Assembly: GCF_036242395.1 (NCBI RefSeq)
Contig: NZ_CP108458.1
Coordinates: forward strand, 7,936,001-8,000,000
Source of the DNA: Kitasatospora sp. NBC_01266
GTDB lineage: Bacteria > Actinomycetota > Actinomycetes > Streptomycetales > Streptomycetaceae
Length of the DNA: 64,000 bases
Direction of reading: 5' to 3'
In this document: positions 25,161 to 33,333 of the stretch, in pieces
Layout: every line of letters starts with the position of its first letter
How positions within the stretch are numbered: the stretch's first letter is position 1
The notes under the pieces: model-generated
The model's database searches: none
What the model saw: the letters and a program-made list of their open reading frames with translations, nothing else
What the model was told of the DNA's origin: nothing
Made by a program: the position numbers and the translations under genes

Positions 25161-26960
25161 ATGCCTGCAGATGATCTACACAGCGCTGCATCGTCGCAAT
25201 CCACCTTCCAGCCCCTCCAGCCGGATGACCCGGCCGAGGTGGCCGGCTACCGGCTGTACGCGCGGCTCGGAGCCGGCGGGATGGGCCGGGTCTACCTCTC
25301 CTACACCCCGGGTGGCCGGCCGGTGGCGCTGAAGGTGGTCCGTCCCGAGTTCGCCGAGGACCCGGAGTTCCGGCGTCGGTTCACCCGAGAGGTGGCCAAC
25401 GCGCAGCGGATCCACGGTCTGTACACCGCCCAGGTGATCGACGCGGGCAGCACGGCCGTTGGCGCCCCGTGGCTGGTCACCGCGTACGTGCCGGGGCCCT
25501 CGCTCCAGCAGGTGGTGCGCGAGCACGGCGCGCTGCCGGTGCGCACCGTGCTGCTGCTGCTCGGCGGCATCGCCGAGGCGCTGCAGGCGATCCACAGCGT
25601 CAACGTCGTGCACCGCGACCTGAAGCCCGCCAACGTGCTGGTGGCCGCCGACGGCCCGCGGGTGATCGACTTCGGCATCGCCCGGGCCGCCGACGCCACC
25701 GCGCTGACCGGCACCGGGCTCCGGATCGGCTCGCCCGCCTTCATGGCGCCCGAGCAGGCCCAGGGCGGGGCGGTCACTCCCGCCACCGACGTCTTCGCGC
25801 TGGGCGCGCTGGCCGCCTACGTGGCGAGCGGCGTGTACCCGTTCGGCGAGGGCCCGGAGACCGCGGTGCTCTTCCGGGTGGTGTACGAGCCGCCGGAGCT
25901 GGACGCGGTGCCCGAGGACCTGCGCGACCTGGTGCAGCGCTGCCTGGCCAAGGAGCCCGAGGACCGGCCCACGCCGGCCGAGATCATCGAGATCGCCCGC
26001 AGCCACCCCTCGGTCGGCGGGCAGCTGCGGTTCGCCGACGACTGGCTGCCCGCGCCGGTGGCCACCGAGCTCACCCGGCGTTCCGACCTGCCCAGGACGC
26101 CGCCGGTCCCCACCGCCCTGGCAACGGCTCCCTCGCTCAGCGCCCCTGGGCCGACGTCAGCAGCCGTTCCCCCGCCTCTGCTCAGCGACATGCCCACCAC
26201 ACGGGCGCGGTATCCGGAGCAGACCGGGCCGGTCCCCGAGGCCGCGCCGGCGCCCGCGGCGGGGCAGGCCAAGGCGAAAGGCGTCTCCTGGAAGACCCTG
26301 CTGACCATCGCCGTGGTGGTGGCGCTCGGCGGCACGCTGGGCGGGGTGCTGCTCACCCGGAACGACCGGAACGACAGGTCGACCACCGCCGGCAACCCCG
26401 CCCAGGCCCCGGCCGCCGCGAAATCCCCGGCCGCGCCCACCACCGCGTCCACCACCGCGTCCACCACCGCGTCCACCAGCGCGCCCAGCGCACCCGGCTC
26501 GGTCGGCGGCGGCTCGGCGCCCGCCACCGCAGGGAGCTACACCCCGCTGGTGAGCAAGGTCGAACTGAGTATCCCGGCAAGCCTGTTCGCCAGCGAGGCG
26601 TACCAGATCGACCTGGTCGGCGGCAAGACGGCCCCTGCTGTCACCACCCCCAAGTGGGCGCTCGCCCTGACGCACCAGAGCCCTACCGGTAGCGCCTCGG
26701 CCGACTCCTTCAGCGCGGCCGGCTTCGACCTCTCCGACTTCGCCGTGCTGACCGACCCGTCGTCCACCCCGGCCCAGTGCAACGCCGCGATCGACACCCA
26801 GCCCGAAGCCAACGTCGGCTTCGCCCAGGTGAACGGCGGCCGGCTGCTCTGCATACGCGACCGCGCCACCAACAGCATCGCGATCGCGACCATCGAGACC
26901 GCCGACGCACAGACCGGCGAGGTCAAGCTCTCGCTGAGCACCTGGCAGGGCAACTCCTGA
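25161..26960 (+). CDS. Membrane Ser/Thr protein kinase (PknB type)
   Basis: A 599-residue protein. The N-terminal kinase domain spans about residues 30-290. It has the glycine loop LGAGGMGRVY, Lys58 in VALKVV, Glu in REVANA, HRDLKPANVL (Asp153), DFG (Asp170) and an APEQ segment. A proline-rich juxtamembrane region follows. One transmembrane helix (LLTIAVVVALGGTLGGVLL) lies near residue 385. A Thr-Ala-Ser linker then leads to an extracellular domain of about 160 residues that has no PASTA repeats and two Cys (about 539 and 561). All catalytic residues are present, so it should be active. It is the first gene after an AT-rich promoter-like region at 25107-25150. Confidence 0.92.
   Translation: MPADDLHSAASSQSTFQPLQPDDPAEVAGYRLYARLGAGGMGRVYLSYTPGGRPVALKVVRPEFAEDPEFRRRFTREVANAQRIHGLYTAQVIDAGSTAVGAPWLVTAYVPGPSLQQVVREHGALPVRTVLLLLGGIAEALQAIHSVNVVHRDLKPANVLVAADGPRVIDFGIARAADATALTGTGLRIGSPAFMAPEQAQGGAVTPATDVFALGALAAYVASGVYPFGEGPETAVLFRVVYEPPELDAVPEDLRDLVQRCLAKEPEDRPTPAEIIEIARSHPSVGGQLRFADDWLPAPVATELTRRSDLPRTPPVPTALATAPSLSAPGPTSAAVPPPLLSDMPTTRARYPEQTGPVPEAAPAPAAGQAKAKGVSWKTLLTIAVVVALGGTLGGVLLTRNDRNDRSTTAGNPAQAPAAAKSPAAPTTASTTASTTASTSAPSAPGSVGGGSAPATAGSYTPLVSKVELSIPASLFASEAYQIDLVGGKTAPAVTTPKWALALTHQSPTGSASADSFSAAGFDLSDFAVLTDPSSTPAQCNAAIDTQPEANVGFAQVNGGRLLCIRDRATNSIAIATIETADAQTGEVKLSLSTWQGNS
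26439..26474. repeat. 12-bp tandem repeat in kinase linker
   Basis: Three perfect copies of ACCACCGCGTCC encode a Thr-Thr-Ala-Ser linker just outside the membrane segment. Confidence 0.85.
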
Positions 26961-27118
26961 CCCCGTCCGCCCTGGCCCGGTGAACCCACCCCGACACCAA
27001 CGACCGCGTCGACGCACACGGCCCCGGCCCGACCACCGCTGCTGCCCGTTCTTCTCCGGAGGTTGGGCGCCTGGGGACCGGGCAGCTGAGCCCGGAGGAC
27101 GCGTAGCACGGCGCGCCG

Positions 27119-28306
27119 TCAGCTCTGATCGACCTTGGCACGAAGGGTGTTGTAGTCGGCGAAGGCCGACTCGACGCCGGCGCGGGTCAGTCCGTAACGC
27201 GCCAGGTCGTAGCTGTGCGGGCGGGTGCCCCTGGGACGAGCGGTGATCTCGGGAAGCCGGGCCGCGGTGGCACTCGTCCAGCCGGCGCCGATGGATTCGT
27301 AGAGTCTGGGGGCGCCGGTGGCGGGGTGGGCCCCGAGCCAGGAGTAGGGGACGTCCACCAGCGCCTCGGCGGGGATCGAGGCACGGGCCGCCAGGCCCCG
27401 GGTCATGGCGCGGCTCAGCACGTCGAGCCAGGTGGCGCCGATTCCGTGCAGGTCGAGGGGGCGGACGGTGATGGCCATACCGTGCTCGACCAGGCTGCAG
27501 AAGGACGCCACGACGGTGACCGGGTCGCGGTGGGTCCACACGATGGTGGCATCCGGGAAGACGGTGCGCAGTGCGTCGAGGTTCTCCAGGTGCATGGGTG
27601 ACTTCAGCACCCAGCGGCGGCGCGGGCGACCGTACTGGAGCACCTGGAAGACCTGCTTGAGGTAGCGGTAGTCGGGGACGAAGTCCCGTTCGTAGTGCCG
27701 GGCCGTGTAGTTGGGAATGCGGGCCTGGGACAGTGGCATGACCGTGTGCGGGAGGGCGAAGGTGCACTCGTCAGGGCCCTCGGCGTCGAGCGGGTGGATG
27801 TCGCGGAACCGCGGGGCGAACAGGTCGATCGCGCCGACCATCCGACGCGCGGCGGTGATCGCCCTCCGGCGCTGATCGGGCGTCAGCTCCAGGTCGGGGG
27901 TGAGCAGTTCCCACAGCAGCGGGCTGCGGTGCTCGGCGGAGAGGGACAGGATGCCGTGGGTCAGTGTGGTGGCGGTGCGCGGCAGACCTACCACGAACAC
28001 CGGCTGCTCGATGGGCTCGTGCTCGATCGCGGGGTGCTGGGAGAGCAGTCGGCGGATCCGGGCCCGGTTGCTGAGCTGCCTGCGGACGTGGGCCTGCGCG
28101 GATGCCCAGCCGACCGGGGTGAGGTTGTCGTCCCTCGACCAGTTGCGCAGCAGCAACCGGAAGTCGTCGGCGAACAGTTGGTCTCCGTCTGCCTGCGCGG
28201 TCGCGGCGATGAGCCGGTCGAAGACCTGGTCGGGGTCGCGACGAGCACCGAAGCCCGGCCGGAGCAGCAGGTTGGCCAGGGTGAGGGCGAGCGGGGCGGC
28301 AGGCAA
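27119..28306 (-). CDS. PAPS-dependent sulfotransferase
   Basis: A 395-residue sulfotransferase-fold protein. The 5'-phosphosulfate loop is VFVVGLPRTATTLTHGILS, and RRWVLKSPMHLENLDAL is the 3'-phosphate/dimer region. DATIVWTHRDPVTVVASFCS is the typical central strand with the conserved Arg. A start at TTG 28306 is chosen because GAAGGAA lies eight bases before it and LPAAPLALTLANLLLRPGFG follows. The frame is open further but not conserved. Sulfotransferases of this group move sulfate from PAPS to an alcohol or amine. A PAPS-forming operon (cysC-cysD-cysN) lies 1.1 kb away, divergent, which supports a functional link. Confidence 0.83.
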   Translation of the reverse strand: MPAAPLALTLANLLLRPGFGARRDPDQVFDRLIAATAQADGDQLFADDFRLLLRNWSRDDNLTPVGWASAQAHVRRQLSNRARIRRLLSQHPAIEHEPIEQPVFVVGLPRTATTLTHGILSLSAEHRSPLLWELLTPDLELTPDQRRRAITAARRMVGAIDLFAPRFRDIHPLDAEGPDECTFALPHTVMPLSQARIPNYTARHYERDFVPDYRYLKQVFQVLQYGRPRRRWVLKSPMHLENLDALRTVFPDATIVWTHRDPVTVVASFCSLVEHGMAITVRPLDLHGIGATWLDVLSRAMTRGLAARASIPAEALVDVPYSWLGAHPATGAPRLYESIGAGWTSATAARLPEITARPRGTRPHSYDLARYGLTRAGVESAFADYNTLRAKVDQS

Positions 28307-29435
28307 GGGGTGTGTTCCTTCGGTAGCAGGGTTGGAGAGGAACGCGGGCCTCTCGGATCGTGTCGACGATCTCGTGGCCGGGGGTGCCAACCGTCAGTAC
28401 GACGACCGGTGGACCGGTGCCGTCCGCAGAGCGGAGCTCATCCGCAACCATTCGGTACCCGGGCCCACTTGGACACCGAAGCCGGCTGGGGCGCGTTCCC
28501 GGAGCCCGGCGTCCGGTAGGTGGAACGGGGTGATCCCGATGACGGGGTCGGTCGGCGAACAGCAGGGTCTCATGGACTCTCCGGTATGCATCGTGACGCA
28601 GCTGGGGCATGAGCTGGGCATGAGCTGGGCATGAGCTGGGGCGGAAGGGCGCGACGCGCACTTCGCTCCTCGGGGGCGCTATTGCGCCATCCCGCGATCC
28701 GGTCCAACCTGAAGACTACTGAGCAGTAAGGACCGTCAGGTTAAGCCAATGTTGCGCGTGCATGTCAACACATTGCCGAAGTAAATCCTTCGGGATCCGG
28801 CCCGGCCGGCAGCCGGTCGGCAGATCCTCCGGAGGCCGCTCCTGCCGCGCGTCCACCCCCTTGGCCCCGATCGTGCGATCAGGTAGCGTGCCCTCCTGGC
28901 ATACGAGGAGAGCTGGTCGCCACCGGTCCACTCGCAAGGGTGAACTGGCAGTCAGGCGGCGGTGGTTCACCTCGACTCGGCGTCGTAGCCCCGCTTGGCC
29001 GCCCCCACCACGAGTCTGATTCCTGGCGTCCGAACCCTCGCGAACCGGACCAGGGCAAGCGCAGCTTCAGGAGTCGGTGCGTGCGGACGATCGCGGTCGT
29101 CACGGCTTGGGACAGCTCGAATCGGATGGAGCGCATGCGCCAGATCTGCGGGCGGGGATTCCTCATGCACGGCCGAAGACGTAGCGGGGGAGCCGGTCGA
29201 AGCGGCTCGCCGCACCTGATTGCGTCCCCTGTCGTGCACGCGCGCCCCGGGTGGCGCTGAAGGGCCCGACAGGGTGCTGTTGGTGGTCTCAGCGTGGACG
29301 GATCCAGGCCGGAGCCGGTCGCCCGGACCCGGTGAACGGCCAAGGTCGGCCGGTGGCGTCTCCACCATGCCGGCCACTGTGCGCAGCCGGCTCGCCCATG
29401 GACCCCAAGGAAGCTTTTCCCCTTTGGAGTTGATC
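28307..29435. other. Long intergenic region between sulfotransferase and cysC, no gene supported
   Basis: About 1.1 kb between divergent genes. Several short frames exist on both strands, but none has a recognisable motif or a good ribosome binding site. A patch of lower GC at 28720-28800 may hold the sulfotransferase promoter. Regulatory or degenerate sequence is the best reading. Confidence 0.5.
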
Positions 29436-30035
29436 GTGATCACAGTCGACATCCCGGCAGTCGGGGAAGCCGCGGGGGCGGCCCCGGTGGCCGCTGCCTG
29501 CGAGCGCGGCGCCACGGTGTGGCTGACCGGGTTGCCCAGTGCCGGTAAGACCACGCTGGCCTTCGCGTTGGCCGAGCGGTTGCGGGCCGAGGGCCACCGG
29601 GTCGAGGTGCTCGACGGCGACGAGGTCCGCGAGTTCCTCTCCAAGGGCCTGGGCTTCACCCGCGAGGACCGCCACACCAACGTGACCAGGATCGGCTTCG
29701 TCGCCGAGAAGCTGGCCTCCCACGGCGTCAAGGTGCTCGCCCCGGTGATCGCCCCCTACGCCCACTCGCGCGCAGCGGTGCGCGAACGCCACCAGGCCGC
29801 GGGCACCGGCTTCCTGGAGGTCCACGTCGCCACCCCCGTGGAGCTCTGCTCCGAACGCGACGTCAAGGGCCTGTACGCCAAGCAGGCCGCCGGCGAGCTC
29901 TCCGGCCTCACCGGCGTGGACGACCCCTACGAGGCACCCCAGTTCCCGGAGCTGCGCCTTCAGACCCAGGGCCGGACGGTGGCCGAGTCCGCCGCCGAGC
30001 TGCACGCCTTCCTGACCGAGAGGGGCCTCGCGTGA
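29436..30035 (+). CDS. cysC: Adenylylsulfate kinase
   Basis: A 199-residue APS kinase. It phosphorylates adenosine 5'-phosphosulfate to PAPS. The Walker A is GLPSAGKTTLAFALAERL, and the substrate region is VLDGDEVREFLSKGLGFTRE. The lid and C-terminal part (CSERDVKGLYAKQAAGELSG, then DDPYEAP) are normal. GTG 29436 has GGAG seven bases upstream. Its stop overlaps the start of cysD. PAPS is needed for sulfate transfer or assimilation; no cysH lies nearby, so transfer is the more likely use. Confidence 0.95.
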   Translation: MITVDIPAVGEAAGAAPVAAACERGATVWLTGLPSAGKTTLAFALAERLRAEGHRVEVLDGDEVREFLSKGLGFTREDRHTNVTRIGFVAEKLASHGVKVLAPVIAPYAHSRAAVRERHQAAGTGFLEVHVATPVELCSERDVKGLYAKQAAGELSGLTGVDDPYEAPQFPELRLQTQGRTVAESAAELHAFLTERGLA

Positions 30036-30985
30036 GTACCGCGACCGACATCCCGACGCAGGCGCAGGACCCCGACGACTCGGGCGGGCCTTTCGCCCTG
30101 TCGCACCTGGACGCCCTGGAGGCGGAGTCGGTGCACATCCTGCGCGAGGTGGCGGGCGAGTTCGAGCGGCCGGTGATCCTCTTCTCCGGCGGCAAGGACT
30201 CGATCGTCATGCTGCACCTGGCACTGAAGGCCTTCGCCCCGGCGCCGGTCCCGTTCTCGCTGCTGCACGTCGACACCGGCCACAACTTCCCCGAGGTGAT
30301 CGCCTACCGCGACCGCGTGGTGGCCCGGCACAACCTGCGCCTGCACGTCGCCCTGGTGCAGGACTTCATCGACGACGGCCGGCTGCGCGAGCGCCCCGAC
30401 GGCACCCGCAACCCCCTGCAGACCGTCCCGCTGCTGGACGCCATCGAGAGCGGCAGGTTCGACGCCGTCTTCGGCGGCGGGCGCCGCGACGAGGAGAAGG
30501 CCCGCGCCAAGGAACGCGTCTTCTCCCTGCGCGACGAGTTCGGCGCCTGGGACCCGCGCCGCCAGCGCCCCGAACTCTGGTCCCTCTACAACGGCCGCCA
30601 CGCGGTGGGCGAACACGTCCGCGTCTTCCCGCTGTCCAACTGGACCGAGCTGGACGTCTGGCAGTACATCGCCCGCGAGTCCATCGACCTGCCGCAGATC
30701 TACTACGCCCACCAGCGCGACGTCTTCGCCCGCGACGGCATGTGGCTGACCGCCGGCGCCTGGGGCGGCCCCAAGGACGGCGAGCAGGTCCAGCGCCGCC
30801 TGATCCGCTACCGCACGGTGGGCGACATGTCCTGCACCGGCGCCGTCGACTCCCACGCCGCCACCATCGAACAGGTCATCGCCGAGATCGCCGCCTCCCG
30901 CCTGACCGAACGCGGCGCCACCCGCGCCGACGACAAACTCTCCGAAGCCGCCATGGAAGACCGCAAGCGCGAGGGGTACTTCTAA
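30032..30985 (+). CDS. cysD: Sulfate adenylyltransferase small subunit
   Basis: A 317-residue protein with the PP-loop motif ILFSGGKDSIVMLHLALKA of ATP sulfurylase subunit 2. It is followed by the LLHVDTGHNFPEVIAYRDR and GGGRRDEEKARAKERVFS blocks of CysD. GTG 30032 overlaps the cysC stop, so translation is coupled. With CysN it makes APS from ATP and sulfate. The Cys in MSCTGAVDS and the C-terminal DRKREGYF are conserved in the family. Confidence 0.95.
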   Translation: MSTATDIPTQAQDPDDSGGPFALSHLDALEAESVHILREVAGEFERPVILFSGGKDSIVMLHLALKAFAPAPVPFSLLHVDTGHNFPEVIAYRDRVVARHNLRLHVALVQDFIDDGRLRERPDGTRNPLQTVPLLDAIESGRFDAVFGGGRRDEEKARAKERVFSLRDEFGAWDPRRQRPELWSLYNGRHAVGEHVRVFPLSNWTELDVWQYIARESIDLPQIYYAHQRDVFARDGMWLTAGAWGGPKDGEQVQRRLIRYRTVGDMSCTGAVDSHAATIEQVIAEIAASRLTERGATRADDKLSEAAMEDRKREGYF

Positions 30986-30987
30986 CC

Positions 30988-32319
30988 ATGACCACCACCA
31001 CCCACGCCGCCACCGCCACCTCCCTGCTGCGCTTCGCCACCGCCGGCTCCGTGGACGACGGCAAATCCACCCTCGTCGGCCGCCTCCTGCACGACTCCAA
31101 ATCGGTGCTGGCCGACCAACTGGAAGCCGTCGAACACGCCTCCCGCAAACGCGGCCAGCACACCCCCGACCTGGCACTGCTCACCGACGGCCTGCGCGCC
31201 GAACGCGAGCAGGGCATCACCATCGACGTCGCCTACCGCTACTTCGCCACCACCCGGCGCCGCTTCATCCTCGCCGACACCCCCGGCCACGTGCAGTACA
31301 CCCGCAACATGGTCACCGGCGCCTCCACCGCCGAACTCGCCGTCGTCCTCGTCGACGCCCGCAACGGCGTCGTCGAGCAGACCCGCCGACACGCCGCCGT
31401 CGCCGCCCTGCTACGCGTCCCACACCTCGTCCTGGCCGTCAACAAGATGGACCTCGTCGACTACGCCGAGCCCGTCTTCGCCGCCATCGCCGCCGAGTTC
31501 ACCGCCTACGCCGCCTCCCTCGGGGTGGGCGACATCGTCGCCGTGCCGATCTCCGCACTGGCCGGCGACAACGTCGTCGAACCCTCCGCCCACATGGACT
31601 GGTACGGCGGCCCCACCCTCCTCGAACACCTCGAGACCGTCCCGGTCCACACCGACCCCAGCCAGCAGCCCGCCCGCTTCCCCGTGCAGTACGTCATCCG
31701 CCCGCAGAGCACCACACACCCCGACTACCGCGGCTACGCGGGCCAGTTGGCGTCCGGCGTACTGCGCACCGGCGATGCGGTCACGGTGCTGCCCGCCGGA
31801 CACACCACCACCGTCGCCGGCATCGACGTCCTCGGCACCCAGAGCGACACCGCCTGGGCACCCCAGTCGATCACCGTGCGCCTCGCCGAGGACATCGACA
31901 TCTCCCGCGGCGACCTGATCACCGCCGGCCCCACTCCCGTCCCCACCAAGGACGTCGAGGCCACCGTCTGCCACCTCCACGAACGCCCGCTGCGGGGCGG
32001 CGACAAGGTGCTGCTCAAGCACACCACCCGCACCGTGCGCGCACTGGTCAAGGAGATCACCTACCGCATCGACATCGACACCCTCGAACAACGCCCCGAG
32101 GCAACCGAGTTGAACGTCAACGAGATCGGCCACCTGCTGCTCCGCACGGCCGAGCCGCTCGCTCTCGACCCCTACGTCGACAACCGCCGCACCGGCTCCT
32201 TCCTGCTGATCGACCCGGCCGACGGCACCACCCTGACCGCCGGCATGACCGGCGAGTCCTTCACCGGCACCCCGGCGGCAGCAGCAGCGGCAGCGGACGA
32301 AGCGGAGGACTGGGTCTGA
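30988..32319 (+). CDS. cysN: Sulfate adenylyltransferase large subunit (GTPase)
   Basis: A 443-residue translation-factor-like GTPase. G1 is AGSVDDGKSTLVGRLLHDS, G3 is DTPGHVQ and G4 is NKMD. A beta-barrel EF-Tu-like domain follows (FPVQYVIRPQSTTHPDYRGY). CysN uses GTP hydrolysis to drive formation of APS by CysD. It has no fused APS kinase domain; a separate cysC is upstream. It starts two bases after the cysD stop. The C-terminal Ala-rich tail is short and probably not structured. Confidence 0.95.
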   Translation: MTTTTHAATATSLLRFATAGSVDDGKSTLVGRLLHDSKSVLADQLEAVEHASRKRGQHTPDLALLTDGLRAEREQGITIDVAYRYFATTRRRFILADTPGHVQYTRNMVTGASTAELAVVLVDARNGVVEQTRRHAAVAALLRVPHLVLAVNKMDLVDYAEPVFAAIAAEFTAYAASLGVGDIVAVPISALAGDNVVEPSAHMDWYGGPTLLEHLETVPVHTDPSQQPARFPVQYVIRPQSTTHPDYRGYAGQLASGVLRTGDAVTVLPAGHTTTVAGIDVLGTQSDTAWAPQSITVRLAEDIDISRGDLITAGPTPVPTKDVEATVCHLHERPLRGGDKVLLKHTTRTVRALVKEITYRIDIDTLEQRPEATELNVNEIGHLLLRTAEPLALDPYVDNRRTGSFLLIDPADGTTLTAGMTGESFTGTPAAAAAAADEAEDWV

Positions 32320-32630
32320 TGCCCGGCGAGGCTTTCCTGGACGAAGTTGATGCCGGTGTGAACTGCCGACCACGGTAGGCGACACCGGCGGCAACCCGGA
32401 TGCGAGAAGACCGAAACGGATGCTGCCTGACAGAAAGGCACTTCGACGATATCCGAACGCGCTCACCTGCGCACCGCAAGGCGCCGCCGGGAGTCAACTG
32501 ACGATGCGAGGTCGCACCACACACCCGAGAGCGTGACGCCGCGCCCACCAAGGCCGACGTGGGGGAGAGCGACTGCGTCGAACTGAATGAAACGCGGCTG
32601 GCAACGCGGTAAAGTCGCAGCTCACGAAGT

Positions 32631-32719
32631 GTCAGCCCCGCGCTCGCGGGGATGGTCCTTCGAGCCGTTGCGTGTCCTCCCAGCTGTCTGTGTCAGCCCC
32701 GCGCTCGCGGGGGTGGTTC
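32631..32719 (+). CRISPR. One-spacer type I-E-like CRISPR unit with leader-like sequence
   Basis: A 28-nt repeat at 32631-32658 (begins GTCAGCCCCGCGCTCGCGGG) and a second at 32692-32719 differ at only two positions. They enclose a 33-nt spacer (32659-32691), giving a period of 61. The bases just upstream (AAAGTCGCAGCTCACGAAGT, 32611-32630) resemble the leader end of actinomycete type I-E arrays. No cas genes are in the window. This repeat differs in its 5' third and loop from the unit at 9334-9422, so the two units are not copies of one array. Confidence 0.72.
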
Positions 32720-32916
32720 CCGTCTGCGCTTGGCTCCTCCCGGACGGCCTTGGGGTGGGGCAACCCGCATTGCGGAGTGGGCCGTTGAGGAGAACGGCAC
32801 ATCGGCACGGGGGCCGCAGGTGCCTCCCGGAAGTCCGCGGAGATCCTCCAGGCGCACCTGATCGAATTCCGGTCAACTCCGCACCGGCGCACGCCGAATA
32901 CCCCCTCGCTTCGCTT

Positions 32917-32932
32917 GCTCGCGATCGCGAGC
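32917..32932. repeat. Perfect 16-bp palindrome
   Basis: GCTCGCGATCGCGAGC is fully palindromic. It is nested within a wider, imperfect C-rich/G-rich hairpin (about 32901-32938). It may be an operator or a transcription stop; no gene contacts it directly. Confidence 0.7.
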
Positions 32933-33333
32933 CGGGGGTGCCCCGAGGAAGGATCGGAACCGTAACGGCGGCCGATGCTGGAGAGTTGAGGTCGATCTGT
33001 CGGCGCGAGGGCCTCTGGCGACGGCTCTGCGGGTGCTGATAAAGCATCCGTGCTGTTCAGAGATCTGATGGGCGGTCGGACGTAGTGGCTCACACAGGGG
33101 AGCGGAGGCAGCGCCTGGCAGCGTGATCACTGTGAAGGCCTTCGGAGCGCCGCGAGCGCGACCAACTCCCGGGCCGGTGGCCCGAGGCGCTGGGCGAGGT
33201 CGCACGCCTGGGCCCGCTCAATGTCGCATTCCAGGTCGGCGATCCGGTGGCGGTGCCCACGACCATCGCGATGTCGAGGAAGCCTCCTTGATGCGCGGCC
33301 TCGGCCTGGACGACTGCCGCTCCCCGATCGCGT

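Larger units (their letters stand above)
32320..33333. other. Intergenic kilobase holding a one-spacer CRISPR unit, no gene seen
   Basis: Contains the CRISPR unit at 32631-32719 and a 16-bp palindrome at 32917-32932. A short open stretch near 33140-33290 reads like a protein end (LGPLNVAFQVGDPVAVPTTI) but has no start or motif, so it is left out as a gene. Confidence 0.6.

Noticed and set aside
28879..29343. A minus-strand frame of 154 codons between the sulfotransferase and cysC.
   Set aside because: It has no motif and no ribosome binding site, and its composition looks like chance GC-rich reading.
33140..33290. A short plus-strand stretch reading like a protein C-terminus.
   Set aside because: A stop lies just upstream, there is no start or family match, and it is under 55 codons.
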